The translations under genes were made by a program, and so were the position numbers. The notes under the pieces are model-generated. The model did no database searches, was not told where the DNA came from, and saw only the letters and a program-made list of their open reading frames with translations. 64,000 nt of DNA from an uncultured Porphyromonadaceae bacterium (GTDB lineage Bacteria > Bacteroidota > Bacteroidia > Bacteroidales > Muribaculaceae): contig CAMWSM010000001.1 in the NCBI GenBank assembly GCA_947176915.1, positions 79,880 through 143,879 on the forward strand. The letters run 5' to 3'. Below are positions 42,141-51,282 of this stretch, piece by piece. Each line of letters begins with the position of its first letter. Within the stretch, counting starts at the first letter, position 1.

Positions 42141-43526
42141 ATGAAACAATTATTAATCTCAGCCCTCCTTCTTTCTATGGCGTCAGCCGGATTCGCAGTG
42201 AATCCCAAGGGGGGAATCGATGATGCCATGCTCGGGCGTCTGCGCTCTTCCTATAAGAACGACGCTAACGATAAGGCAATTTCCAATGCTTTGAAATCAA
42301 ATGACATCAATGCCCTCGCAGCTAATGTAGAGGCCCAAAACGGTCTTGACGAGAATTTCACCTACCGCGTAAAAAGCAAAGGAATCACCAATCAGAAATC
42401 TTCAGGCAGATGCTGGCTTTTCACCGGTCTCAACGTGCTCCGTTCCCAGATTATGGATCAGCATGATATGCCTCAGATTGAATTTTCACAAAGCTATAAC
42501 TTCTTCTTCGATCAGCTGGAAAAATCCAACCTCTTCCTGCAGGCTATGATCGATACAGCTAAACTTCCGGAGGATAATGAGACCGTGCAGTGGCTTTTCG
42601 CCCATCCGATTCAGGATGGAGGACAATTCACCGGAATAGCCGACAACCTGTCGAAATATGGTATTGTGCCGAAGAGCGTGATGGGGGAAACTTTTTCAAG
42701 CTCAGCCACTACGAATCTTCGCAAAATCCTTTCCCGCCGTCTTCGTGAGGATGGTCTCCGTCTTCGTGAAATGGCTGCCAAGGGAGCGAAGGAATCTGCT
42801 CTTATGGCAGAAAAAGAGAAAATGCTTCAAGGCGTCTACCGTATTCTCACCCTCACTCTGGGCGTGCCTCCAACTGAATTTACATGGACTCAGAAAGACA
42901 GCAAAGGGAATATTGTCAGCACCAAGACCTACACTCCTCAGCAGTTCTACAAAGAGTTTGCCGGAAATGATCTCAAGAATGACTATGTGATGTTCATGAA
43001 CGACCCTTCACGTGAATATTACAAAGTCTATGAAATCGACTATGACCGCCACAATTATGACGGTTCCAACTGGAAATACATCAACCTTCCTATGGAAGAG
43101 ATCAAGAAGATGGCTATCGAAAGCCTCAAGAACGGCCAGATGATGTATTCATCCTGGGATTCAGGGAAATTCCTGAACCGTCAGAATGGCACAGCCTCTC
43201 TTGACAACTATGACTATGACTCTCTGTTCGGCACAACTTTCGGCATGAACAAGGCAGAGCGTATCCGCACAAAAGACAGTGCTTCCACTCATGCAATGAC
43301 TCTCTGCGCCGTTGATCTTGACGCCAACGGTCAGCCCGTGAAATGGATGGTCGAGAATAGCTGGGGGCCTGTAGGCGATTACAACGGACATGTTGTCATG
43401 ACCGATGATTGGATGAATGAATATCTTTTCCGTCTGGTTGTAAACAAGAAATTCGTACCCGCCGACATTCTTAAACTTCAGAATCAGAAGCCTATCCTGC
43501 TTCCGGCATGGGATCCTCTATTCTGA
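42141..43526 (+). CDS. Exported C1-family (bleomycin hydrolase-type) aminopeptidase
   Basis: 461 residues from the ATG at 42141, which begins a signal peptide (MKQLLISALLLSMASAGFA-V). Papain-like C1B peptidase: catalytic Cys in SSGRCWLFTG (near 91), His in STHAMTLCAV (near 382) and Asn in VENSWGP (near 405). Cytosolic bleomycin hydrolases/PepC lack a signal, so this one acts in the periplasm or outside, probably trimming peptides. The upstream open stretch from 42069 is not family-like. A terminator follows the stop. Confidence 0.92.
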   Translation: MKQLLISALLLSMASAGFAVNPKGGIDDAMLGRLRSSYKNDANDKAISNALKSNDINALAANVEAQNGLDENFTYRVKSKGITNQKSSGRCWLFTGLNVLRSQIMDQHDMPQIEFSQSYNFFFDQLEKSNLFLQAMIDTAKLPEDNETVQWLFAHPIQDGGQFTGIADNLSKYGIVPKSVMGETFSSSATTNLRKILSRRLREDGLRLREMAAKGAKESALMAEKEKMLQGVYRILTLTLGVPPTEFTWTQKDSKGNIVSTKTYTPQQFYKEFAGNDLKNDYVMFMNDPSREYYKVYEIDYDRHNYDGSNWKYINLPMEEIKKMAIESLKNGQMMYSSWDSGKFLNRQNGTASLDNYDYDSLFGTTFGMNKAERIRTKDSASTHAMTLCAVDLDANGQPVKWMVENSWGPVGDYNGHVVMTDDWMNEYLFRLVVNKKFVPADILKLQNQKPILLPAWDPLF

Positions 43527-43554
43527 TTCTTATTTATTTGACAAATATTAGAGC

Positions 43555-43590
43555 AAAAGGATGTATCAAAATTCAGATACATCCTTTTTT
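43555..43590 (+). terminator. Terminator of the C1 peptidase gene
   Basis: A 13-bp stem (aaaaggatgtatc, 43555-43567, with 43576-43588) and a T run. The left arm can alternatively pair with ttttgatacaccc at 43725-43737. Confidence 0.85.
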
Positions 43591-43710
43591 CGTAATGCCT
43601 GGGAGGGGATTGCTCCGCAATCCCACTATGCGATAAGAAGGAAACTTCTTTTACTCAACATATTTGATAACGAAGCGGGATTGCGGAGCAATCCCCTCCC
43701 AAGCATTACG
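43591..43710. repeat. Pair of inverted REP-like elements
   Basis: Two 34-base units in opposite orientation (43591-43624 and 43677-43710) with one mismatch, each holding its own small hairpin (ggattgc, gcaatcc). A third copy is at 23670-23703. The 52-base spacer has no gene. The pair is framed by GGRTGTATCAAAA-type arms at 43559-43571 and 43725-43737. Confidence 0.8.
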
Positions 43711-43790
43711 AAACATCAAGTTTTTTTTGATACACCCTCATTTTCCGTAATTATTCCTGATATTCTTAACGCATATTGGTTATTTTTTAC

Positions 43791-43798
43791 TAACTTTG
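43791..43798 (+). promoter_or_regulatory. -7 promoter element of the thiamine operon
   Basis: TAACTTTG; the predicted transcript starts near 43803, immediately before the riboswitch. The -33 element is not convincing. Confidence 0.65.
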
Positions 43799-43805
43799 CC
43801 ACAAA

Positions 43806-43905
43806 CATCGCAAGAGGGGTGCCCCTGCCACAAAGACTGTGATACGGGCTGAGATTATACCCTGTGAACTTGATGCGGTTCGTACCGCCGAAAGGACTTG
43901 TTCAT
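43806..43905 (+). promoter_or_regulatory. TPP riboswitch (thi box)
   Basis: Contains the conserved parts in order: gaggggtgcc, CTGAGA at 43849-43854 followed by ttataccc, GAACTTGATgcgg and the gcgg/ccgc helix with the closing gaaagg. Ends are set by pairing of caag (43811-43814) with cttg (43897-43900). It binds thiamine diphosphate and lowers expression of the thi genes. I see no clear terminator before thiS, so control at translation start is likely, as usual in this phylum. Confidence 0.93.
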
Positions 43906-43968
43906 AGCCTTGAATTATGCAGGCTCCCTTTTTGGGATGGTTATTTATTACTCATAATCCAGGCATTC

Positions 43969-44169
43969 ATGAAAATTTTTATTAACCGTAAGGAAACCGA
44001 CACTGCAGGGATGAATGTTCTTGCAGATATTTTGTCGCATCATAATCTAAAGATTAACGAGATAGCCGTTGCTGTCAATAATAAAGTTGTCCCCCGCCCC
44101 CGCTGGACCGACACCTTGCTTAATGAAGGGGATAAGCTTACAATCATCACGGCGGTCTGCGGAGGATGA
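43969..44169 (+). CDS. thiS: Sulfur carrier protein ThiS
   Basis: 66 residues ending in the Gly-Gly needed for adenylation and thiocarboxylate formation (LTIITAVCGG). Start at 43969 (MKIFINRKE); the open frame back to 43864 is riboswitch sequence. First gene behind the TPP riboswitch. Its stop overlaps the next start (ATGA). Confidence 0.94.
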   Translation: MKIFINRKETDTAGMNVLADILSHHNLKINEIAVAVNNKVVPRPRWTDTLLNEGDKLTIITAVCGG

Positions 44170-44744
44170 ATTTCTCAGTCATTGCAATTACGCTTCCTCA
44201 ACCGATCGCGAACGAGAGCGGGATTATTTCAGAATTACTTGCATCCGGATGCATCGACCGCGTGCATCTGCGAAAACCTGAAAGCACACCGGAAAATATG
44301 CAAAAGCTGATTGAGGATATTCCTTCCGACATGCATAGCCTGCTGAGTCTTCACGATTTCCATTACCTTGCCCCGATTTATGGATGCGGCGTACATCTCA
44401 ATTCCCGTAATCCTCAGCCACCGGAGAATTACTGCGGCATTATGAGCTGTTCTTGTCATTCTGTCAGAGAATTGGAGCTTCAAAAGGAAGTAAGCTACAA
44501 ATTCCTTAGCCCCATATATCCCAGCATCTCCAAACCGGGCTACCATCCGGAGTCTCCTATTGCTTCCTTGAAAAGGCAAATTGCTGACAACACCATCGCT
44601 TTGGGGGGAGTTACTCCGGATAAATTCAGAGAGCTATCGGAATTAGGATTCTCAGGAGGAGCTATGTTGGGATATATCTGGAAAGCAATTTCAGAAAACA
44701 GATTATATCAATTGATTAAAGAGATAAAATGCTACAATTCATAA
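44166..44744 (+). CDS. TenI/ThiE-like thiamine phosphate synthase-superfamily protein
   Basis: 192 residues with the ThiE/TenI barrel (ELLASGCIDRVHLRKPES, GVHLNSRNPQ, IALGGVTPDKFREL). Compared with ThiE next door it lacks the second-strand residues for the pyrimidine phosphate and its phosphate loop is degenerate (FSGGAMLGYI). TenI in Bacillus is a thiazole tautomerase, so this may be the tautomerase of the pathway. It overlaps thiS by 4 bases and thiE by 16. Confidence 0.78.
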   Translation: MNFSVIAITLPQPIANESGIISELLASGCIDRVHLRKPESTPENMQKLIEDIPSDMHSLLSLHDFHYLAPIYGCGVHLNSRNPQPPENYCGIMSCSCHSVRELELQKEVSYKFLSPIYPSISKPGYHPESPIASLKRQIADNTIALGGVTPDKFRELSELGFSGGAMLGYIWKAISENRLYQLIKEIKCYNS

Positions 44745-45352
44745 CCCATACCTCCGACTCGGAAGATTACGTCGGTGGAGCCCATGCTGCTCTTCAAGGG
44801 GGATGCCGATGGATTCAGCTGCGCATGAAAGATGCCGATGATGCTGAATTTATTTCCGCAGGAGAAAGATTGGCAGCTCTTTGCTCGTCAGCTAATGCTA
44901 CCTTTATCCTTGATGATCGCGTGCATCTTGTCAAACATCTGAAAGCCGATGGCGTCCACCTTGGCAAAAATGATATGCCTATTCCGGAGGCAAGAAAGAT
45001 ATTAGGCGACGGCTACATTATAGGCGCTACGGCAAACACCATTGAGGACGCACTTGATGCAGTAGAGAAGGGAGCTGACTATATAGGGATGGGACCCTTC
45101 CGATTCACCTCCACTAAGAGAAAACTGAGTCCGATGCTCGGCATAGAGGGATTGAAGAATATAATGAAGGAATTACGGCGGTTTTCTGATATTCCGGTAG
45201 TTGCAATAGGCGGCATCGAAGAGGAGGACATTCCCCTCGTAATGTCGTCAGGAGTAAGCGGAATCGCCCTATCGGGAGCGATCCTGAGATCACCCGATCC
45301 GGTTGCTGCCACCGCCTCTATATTGAAAACTCTTAATAATGAAAATAAATAA
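44729..45352 (+). CDS. thiE: Thiamine phosphate synthase ThiE
   Basis: 207 residues; joins HMP diphosphate and thiazole phosphate. Motifs: GGCRWIQLRMKDAD (phosphate-binding Arg/Lys), FILDDRVHLVKHLKADGVHL, GATANTIEDA, DYIGMGPFRFTSTKR and the C-terminal GVSGIALSGAI loop. Overlaps the end of the TenI-like gene, thus tightly coupled. Confidence 0.94.
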   Translation: MLQFITHTSDSEDYVGGAHAALQGGCRWIQLRMKDADDAEFISAGERLAALCSSANATFILDDRVHLVKHLKADGVHLGKNDMPIPEARKILGDGYIIGATANTIEDALDAVEKGADYIGMGPFRFTSTKRKLSPMLGIEGLKNIMKELRRFSDIPVVAIGGIEEEDIPLVMSSGVSGIALSGAILRSPDPVAATASILKTLNNENK

Positions 45353-45361
45353 CTGACTCTT

Positions 45362-46129
45362 ATGGATAAATTGATAATCGGAGAAAAGGAATTTGCTTCC
45401 CGTCTATTTGTGGGAACAGGTAAATTCCGCTCAAATGAGGAGATGGCGCGTGCCATTGAATCATCCGGCACGGAAATGGTAACGGTAGCTATGAAGCGTA
45501 TTGACATGACTAATCCTGCCGATTCTATGCTTTCATATATAAAGCAGCCTTGCATCCAGCTCCTTCCTAATACTTCAGGAGTGCGCGATGCTGAGGAAGC
45601 AGTTTTAGCAGCTCAGCTTGCACGAGAGGCTTTCTCCACCAATTTCATAAAACTTGAAATTCATCCTGACCCCAAATATCTACTTCCGGATCCTGTGGAA
45701 ACCCTGAAAGCTACTGAAGAGTTGGCAAAGATGGGTTTCATAGTGCTCCCTTACATTCAGGCGGATCCGGTGCTGTGCAAACGTCTCGAGGAGGTAGGGG
45801 CAGCCGCTGTCATGCCTTTAGCCGCACCTATAGGCACGAATAAAGGACTCGTAACCCGCGACCTCATTGAGATTATAATTGAGCAGAGCAATATTCCTGT
45901 CGTTGTCGATGCCGGACTGGGAGCACCATCCCATGCGGCGGAGGCTATGGAGATGGGGGCGGATGCCGTACTCGTCAACACCGCCATTGCCGTGGCTGCC
46001 GATCCTGTAATGATGGCGAAAGCCTTTAAGAAAGGTGTAGAGGCCGGCAGAGAGGCTTTTCTTGGTGGTCTGGGGGTTAGAAGGAATTATGCGGAGGCAA
46101 GCAGTCCGTTGACATCTTTTCTTGATTGA
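45362..46129 (+). CDS. thiG: Thiazole synthase ThiG
   Basis: 255 residues. Builds the thiazole ring from dehydroglycine, DXP and ThiS thiocarboxylate. The Schiff-base Lys is in TVAMKRIDM; phosphate-binding loops [20 protein letters not shown] and [11 protein letters not shown] are present. It lies between thiE and thiH as in other anaerobe thi operons. Confidence 0.95.
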   Translation: MDKLIIGEKEFASRLFVGTGKFRSNEEMARAIESSGTEMVTVAMKRIDMTNPADSMLSYIKQPCIQLLPNTSGVRDAEEAVLAAQLAREAFSTNFIKLEIHPDPKYLLPDPVETLKATEELAKMGFIVLPYIQADPVLCKRLEEVGAAAVMPLAAPIGTNKGLVTRDLIEIIIEQSNIPVVVDAGLGAPSHAAEAMEMGADAVLVNTAIAVAADPVMMAKAFKKGVEAGREAFLGGLGVRRNYAEASSPLTSFLD

Positions 46130-46138
46130 CCATAAACC

Positions 46139-47248
46139 ATGTTTTCAGAGGAACTTAAAAAATATGATTGGGAGGAGATCACCCGAAAAATAAACGGAAA
46201 GACCTCCGCCGACGTAGAATGTGCGCTGGGTAAAGAACTGCTGTCGATTGATGATTTCATGGCTTTGGTATCGCCGGCAGCTGCCCCGTATCTTGAAAAA
46301 ATGGCTCAACTGAGCAGATATTATACACAGATGAGATTCGGGAAAACAATATCAATGTATATCCCCCTGTATCTCACAAACTCATGCACAAATTCCTGCG
46401 TGTATTGCGGATTTAACCGGCATAATAAAATTCCACGCGTAATACTGACACCGGAACAGATTGAAGCGGAATGCAGAGCGATACGCCGTCTCGCGCCATT
46501 TGAAAATCTTCTTCTTGTTACGGGGGGAAATCCTCGGGCAGCCGGCACGGATTATCTGGAGAGGGCGCTGCAGATTTGCCGCCCCTATTTCAATAATCTT
46601 ACAATAGAAGTGATGCCTCTGCCGGAAGAGGATTACGGAAGGCTTACAAAATCGGGACTAAACGGCGTGGTGTGTTTCCAAGAGACCTATCATAGAGAAA
46701 AATATAAGGATTATCACCCTGCCGGGATGAAGTCAGATTTTGAATGGCGCGTCAACGGTTTTGACAGGATGGGGAAAGCCGGAGTCCATAAGATAGGCAT
46801 GGGGGTTCTGATAGGCCTTGAAGACTGGCGCACGGATGTAACCATGATGGCAATCCATCTCACTTATCTGCGGAAACATTATTGGAGAACACGTTATAGC
46901 GTTAATTTTCCACGTATGCGCCCTTCGGAGAGCGGATTTCAACCGAATGTGGTGATGACTGACCGTGAACTTGCGCAGCTTACATTCGCTTTCCGCCTCT
47001 TCGACCATGATGTGGATATCTCCGTGTCTACCCGTGAGACACCTGTTTTCCGTAATAACATTCTCTCTCTCGGCGCAACATCGATGAGTGCAGGTTCGAA
47101 AACGGAACCGGGTGGATATGAAACTTATCCGCAGGCACTGGAGCAATTTGCAGTAAGCGATGAGAGGACTCCTGCCCAAGTGGAAAGAGATATTCGTGCT
47201 TCCGGCTATGAAGTTGTGTGGAAAGACTGGGATAAAATATTCGACTAA
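46139..47248 (+). CDS. thiH: 2-iminoacetate synthase ThiH
   Basis: 369 residues, radical SAM enzyme that cleaves tyrosine to dehydroglycine for ThiG. The 4Fe-4S motif NSCTNSCVYCGF (CX3CX2C near residues 83-90) and the family C-terminus (PQALEQFAVSDERTPAQVER) are intact. Oxygen-sensitive ThiH rather than ThiO fits an anaerobe. Confidence 0.95.
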   Translation: MFSEELKKYDWEEITRKINGKTSADVECALGKELLSIDDFMALVSPAAAPYLEKMAQLSRYYTQMRFGKTISMYIPLYLTNSCTNSCVYCGFNRHNKIPRVILTPEQIEAECRAIRRLAPFENLLLVTGGNPRAAGTDYLERALQICRPYFNNLTIEVMPLPEEDYGRLTKSGLNGVVCFQETYHREKYKDYHPAGMKSDFEWRVNGFDRMGKAGVHKIGMGVLIGLEDWRTDVTMMAIHLTYLRKHYWRTRYSVNFPRMRPSESGFQPNVVMTDRELAQLTFAFRLFDHDVDISVSTRETPVFRNNILSLGATSMSAGSKTEPGGYETYPQALEQFAVSDERTPAQVERDIRASGYEVVWKDWDKIFD

Positions 47249-47268
47249 GTAAACAAACTGATAATATT

Positions 47269-47922
47269 ATGAAGAAATGGAGTGAAGAAGCATGGGAAAG
47301 CAGCGAGGATATCTATCTGGCTATTCTCTCTCATCCTTTCATTAAAGAACTCACTGACGGCTCACTGCCTCGGGAGTGTTTTGACTACTATCTCAGGCAG
47401 GATAGTCTTTACCTGCGTCAATATTTCCGTGTGCTTGCCCACATAGCATCCCGGCTTACCAATATCGATTTTGCAGATACCTTTATCCATTTTGCCGCCG
47501 ACGGTGTAGCTGTGGAGAAAGCTCTCCACCAATCTTTTCTTAAAGATAACCCTCTTTCGGAAGAGGATATGTCGCCCGGCTGCACCCTCTATACCTCTGT
47601 GCTTCTCAGTCAGGTCCTCCGACCGGTGGAAGTTGAGGCAGCGGCGATCCTCCCCTGTTTCTGGATATATCAGAAAGTTGGCGATCATATTCTTGCCTCC
47701 TGCCGGAATATTGAAGACAATCCCTACAAGGAATGGATCAGGACTTATGCCGACCCTGCTTTCGCAGAGTCAACAAGAAGAGCCATAGGGATATGTGATG
47801 CGCTGGCCGAGAAAGCCGCTCCGGAGATTCGTATGGAAATGACCGGTATTTACCGTCAGTGTGCAAGAATGGAATGGATATTCTGGGACAGCGCATGGAA
47901 TCTTGAAAAATGGAAAATATGA
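47269..47922 (+). CDS. tenA: TenA-family aminopyrimidine aminohydrolase / thiaminase II
   Basis: 217 residues, all-helical. Catalytic Cys in ILPCFWIYQKVG (near 125) and the conserved Glu in CARMEWIFWDSAW near the C-terminus. TenA recovers HMP from degraded thiamine. Its presence with ThiD and the lack of thiC here point to pyrimidine salvage. Confidence 0.92.
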   Translation: MKKWSEEAWESSEDIYLAILSHPFIKELTDGSLPRECFDYYLRQDSLYLRQYFRVLAHIASRLTNIDFADTFIHFAADGVAVEKALHQSFLKDNPLSEEDMSPGCTLYTSVLLSQVLRPVEVEAAAILPCFWIYQKVGDHILASCRNIEDNPYKEWIRTYADPAFAESTRRAIGICDALAEKAAPEIRMEMTGIYRQCARMEWIFWDSAWNLEKWKI

Positions 47923-47925
47923 ATT

Positions 47926-48750
47926 ATGGAAAAGAAAACATATAACCGGGTTTTAAGTATTGCGGGTAGTGATCCAAGCGGCGGAGCCGGAATACAGGCG
48001 GATATAAAGACCATCTCCGCATGCGGATGCTTTGCCACAACTGCCATCGTTGCGATAGTGGATGAGAACACCTTAGGAGTTTATGGCATCCATCCCGTGC
48101 CTATGGAGTTTGTAAAGGGACAGATACGTTCGGTTCTTGATGATATAGGCACGGATTCGATAAAAATAGGCATGCTTCATTCCGCAGAACTTATCCGTGC
48201 TGTTCGTTCGACTCTTGACCTCTACCCCGAGATAACCGATATTGTGCTCGATCCTGTGATGGTTGCCACTTCAGGAGATCCCCTTCTCGAACCGGATGCG
48301 GTGGAAAGCCTGAAAAATGTGCTCATTCCACGCGCCCGGGTGATAACCCCTAACATTCCGGAAGCCGAAATTCTCCTGGGCGAGAAAATTGAAAGTCAGG
48401 AGAACCTTCCCGAAATGGCACGCAAACTTTCCGAGAAATGCAGTGGAGTATCGGTGTTCCTGAAAGCCGGCCATCTTTCCGACAAGAAGCTTATTGATGT
48501 TTTCTACAATGCGGAAACTGACAAGGTTATGTTGTTGGAATCTCCACGAATCTATACTGTCAATACTCACGGCACCGGGTGTACACTCTCCTCAGCATTC
48601 GCCTCCTTCCTTGCCAAAGGACTGTCGCTGGATGAAGCAGCCATAGCTACGAAACGCTACATCTCCTCAGCCATCGAATCCGGAGCCGGCTATAAAATCG
48701 GGAAAGGACATGGACCTGTGGATCATTTCTTCAATTTCACAAAAAAATAG
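47926..48750 (+). CDS. thiD: HMP/HMP-phosphate kinase ThiD
   Basis: 274 residues, ribokinase-like. LSIAGSDPSGGAGIQADIKT at the start, LDPVMVATSGD and the anion-hole loop NTHGTGCTLSSAFAS with catalytic Asp/Cys region are intact. It phosphorylates HMP twice to feed ThiE. Last gene of the thi operon, 3 bases after tenA. Confidence 0.94.
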   Translation: MEKKTYNRVLSIAGSDPSGGAGIQADIKTISACGCFATTAIVAIVDENTLGVYGIHPVPMEFVKGQIRSVLDDIGTDSIKIGMLHSAELIRAVRSTLDLYPEITDIVLDPVMVATSGDPLLEPDAVESLKNVLIPRARVITPNIPEAEILLGEKIESQENLPEMARKLSEKCSGVSVFLKAGHLSDKKLIDVFYNAETDKVMLLESPRIYTVNTHGTGCTLSSAFASFLAKGLSLDEAAIATKRYISSAIESGAGYKIGKGHGPVDHFFNFTKK

Positions 48751-48838
48751 AAGTTCCATGCAGTATTTTAAATTATCCGGAGTCATCATAATAAAAGAAG
48801 CGACTCAGAATTTAGATACAGAATTATGATGCACTTCT

Positions 48839-48869
48839 TTTGAAAAGTCAGTTAAATTCTCTACATTTG
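48839..48869 (+). promoter_or_regulatory. Promoter of the lipoprotein/radical SAM pair
   Basis: TTTG (48839-48842), 19 bases, TACATTTG (48862-48869): full consensus. The start codon follows about 24 bases later. Confidence 0.8.
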
Positions 48870-48892
48870 CAATTCATTCAAACTCATAGATT

Positions 48893-49357
48893 ATGAAATT
48901 CAGATTTTCCACATTTCTTACCACGGTTTTTTCCTCTTTTCTCGCCTTTCTCGGATTCAGCAGTTGCGATAACGATAATGGATCTGAGACTTCGATGATG
49001 TATGGAAGTCCCTACGGTGAGTTTAAATTCAGCGGTCTTGTAACTGATGAGGAGGGGAACCCTATCAAAGATGCCCGTGTTATTGTACGCACGCATAACG
49101 ACTATGAGGGCAATTTCTTTATGTTGGATTCAGACACAGTTGCAACGAATGCTTCGGGGGAATATAAAGGGGAAAGAGATACCTGGGCCCACGAGGCGAG
49201 AATTGTCTGCCAGGATCCTAAAGGGGATTTCCTTCCGGATTCCACTGTGGTTGCACTCGACTATAAGAAAGACCGTAATGAAGCATGGTATATGGGCACT
49301 GCCAATGTAACCACCAACTTCACTTTGAAAAAAGATCCCAAGGGGGAGGATAAATGA
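48893..49357 (+). CDS. Radical SAM-associated putative lipoprotein
   Basis: 154 residues with a signal peptide ending GFSSC (about residue 25). The mature part is a single carboxypeptidase-regulatory-like beta sandwich (FKFSGLVTDEEGNPIKDARV, ending NVTTNFTLKK). It matches the lipoprotein that always accompanies the TIGR04133-type radical SAM protein. Stop and next start overlap (ATGA). It may be the substrate or effector of that enzyme; unproven. Confidence 0.82.
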   Translation: MKFRFSTFLTTVFSSFLAFLGFSSCDNDNGSETSMMYGSPYGEFKFSGLVTDEEGNPIKDARVIVRTHNDYEGNFFMLDSDTVATNASGEYKGERDTWAHEARIVCQDPKGDFLPDSTVVALDYKKDRNEAWYMGTANVTTNFTLKKDPKGEDK

Positions 49358-50436
49358 AAAATAACCGTCATCTCACTCTCCGACGCCGTCTCGCCCTTGA
49401 ATCTTTCAGGCTGAAATGGAAAATAGCCGTGGAGAAACATGAGTTGCGCACTCTTTTCTGGGAATCCACACAACGCTGCAACGTGCATTGCCTTCACTGC
49501 GGAAGCGACTGCAAAGCATCGACAGATATACCTGACATGCCTGCGGAAGACTTCCTGAAAGTGGTTGACACAATTACTCCCCATGTTGATCCGCATAAAG
49601 TATTGATCATCATATCAGGGGGAGAACCATTAGTGAGGGGGGATCTTGAAAAGGTAGGTCGGGAACTTTATCGCAGGGAATATCCCTGGGGCATCGTTAC
49701 CAACGGCTTCGCGCTTACAGACAGCCGTCTTCAGTCATTGCGTCGTGCAGGATTGAGAAGCATCGCCGTGAGCATAGACGGACTTGCCGACACACATAAT
49801 TGGCTTAGAGGTCAGTCACTCAGCTTTGAGAAAGCCATGCATGCGATAGAACATATATCACTCTGTCCTGAGTTGGTATGGGACACAATAACCTGCGTTA
49901 ACAAACGCAACCTGACTCAACTTCCTCAGCTTAAAGAGGAACTTATTAAAAGAGGGGTTAAAAAATGGCGTCTCTTTACAATTTTTCCTATGGGGCGAGC
50001 CGCCGGACAGCCTGATTTGCAACTCAGCCACGAAGAATACCTCCATCTTATGGAATTTATAAAAGATGTAAGATCTGAAGGAAGGATAAAAGCATCCTAT
50101 TGTTGTGAAGGTTTCTTAGGGAACTATGAAGGCGAGGTGCGCGACTATTTCTATCACTGCACTGCCGGAGTGTCGACAGCATCAATTTTAATCGACGGAT
50201 CCATATCGGCATGTGGAAGCATTCGCTCCGATTTTCATCAGGGGAACATCTACGAAGATGATTTCATGACGGTCTGGAACAATGGCTTCAAACAATATCG
50301 TGACAGAACGTGGATGAAAAAAGATGAATGCGCCGATTGCAAGATGTGGCGCTATTGCGAAGGAAACGGCATGCACCTGCGCGACAACAACGGTTCTCTC
50401 CTCCGCTGCAACTACCATGAACTGACCCGCAAATAA
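49354..50436 (+). CDS. Radical SAM/SPASM protein, TIGR04133-like
   Basis: 360 residues. The N-terminal cluster motif QRCNVHCLHCGSDC (CX3CX2C near 41-48) and SGGEPLVRGDLEKVG are those of radical SAM enzymes. A SPASM-type C-terminus supplies further Cys (CTAGVSTASILIDGSISACG, CADCKMWRYCEGNG, LLRCNY). SPASM enzymes usually modify peptides or proteins. Pairing with the small lipoprotein upstream is conserved in Bacteroidales. Substrate unknown. Confidence 0.87.
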   Translation: MKNNRHLTLRRRLALESFRLKWKIAVEKHELRTLFWESTQRCNVHCLHCGSDCKASTDIPDMPAEDFLKVVDTITPHVDPHKVLIIISGGEPLVRGDLEKVGRELYRREYPWGIVTNGFALTDSRLQSLRRAGLRSIAVSIDGLADTHNWLRGQSLSFEKAMHAIEHISLCPELVWDTITCVNKRNLTQLPQLKEELIKRGVKKWRLFTIFPMGRAAGQPDLQLSHEEYLHLMEFIKDVRSEGRIKASYCCEGFLGNYEGEVRDYFYHCTAGVSTASILIDGSISACGSIRSDFHQGNIYEDDFMTVWNNGFKQYRDRTWMKKDECADCKMWRYCEGNGMHLRDNNGSLLRCNYHELTRK

Positions 50437-50549
50437 CCCTGGGAAATAGTCGTCGGAATTTTTGATGCTACCAGCGAATAATCTGCCTTCAATCCTGAGA
50501 ATGACAGGGAAAGAGGCAATAGAATTGACTCGGCAACGAGTTAATTCTC

Positions 50550-51254
50550 CTATGTGCTGAGGATATCGAATTGGAGATTGAGAAGATCAAACAGGAGAAG
50601 ACTATCTGATAACAACGGAGTCAAGCCTAATAATGATTTCAGAGCTTCCGCCACCTCGATGCTCGCTGCTACCGTGGCAGCAGGTCCGATAACGCCGGTC
50701 AAAGAGCAAGGCAAAATCCCCGAACCGGAAGCTACCGGAAATACGTCGGCATATCTCCGGCCCCCGCGCAGACAGGTCATAACCTGACCTGTAAAACCGG
50801 AGACACCCGCCAAAACACACCTGACACCCACCTCATTGCATACGCTGTCAATAAGCATCATGGAGGAGGCATTGTCGGTGGCTTCCACCACAAAATCACA
50901 CCCTGCAATTAGTTGCCTGACGTTATCTTTATTCAACATTTCTCCGATCACCTCTACCCTTACCTCCGGATTAAGCTCTCTGATTCTTTCTGCCAGTGTT
51001 GACGCTTTCGGTCTCCCCGTCTCATCTGTCTTAAAAAAGAGCTGCCGCTGAAGATTCGAGAGATCTATGGTGTCAAAATCCACAAGACGGAGATACCCCA
51101 CTCCCGAGGCTGCAAGCTGCATGGCAGCCATTGAGCCCAAAGCGCCACATCCGGCTACGAGCACAGTGGATTTATTGAGTAATTCCACCCCCTCTTTTCC
51201 TATCTCTTCAATGGAGATGAGTCGGGAGTATCTGATACGGTTATCTTCAGTCAT
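50550..51254 (-). CDS. thiF: ThiF/MoeB/HesA-family adenylyltransferase
   Basis: 234 residues. ATP-binding VLVAGCGALGSMAAMQLAAS, DFDTIDLSNLQRQLFFK and the catalytic Asp in ATDNASSMMLID fit the family that adenylates ThiS or MoaD. The two CXXC zinc pairs of classical ThiF/MoeB are missing (GRRYADVFPVASGSGILPC instead). A ThiS partner is encoded 6.4 kb away and no thiF is in the thi operon, so ThiS activation is the likely job. It follows bioB by 28 bases on the same strand. Confidence 0.83.
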   Translation of the reverse strand: MTEDNRIRYSRLISIEEIGKEGVELLNKSTVLVAGCGALGSMAAMQLAASGVGYLRLVDFDTIDLSNLQRQLFFKTDETGRPKASTLAERIRELNPEVRVEVIGEMLNKDNVRQLIAGCDFVVEATDNASSMMLIDSVCNEVGVRCVLAGVSGFTGQVMTCLRGGRRYADVFPVASGSGILPCSLTGVIGPAATVAASIEVAEALKSLLGLTPLLSDSLLLFDLLNLQFDILST

Positions 51255-51282
51255 AAAACAGATAGACTATTTCCCGGGTCAA

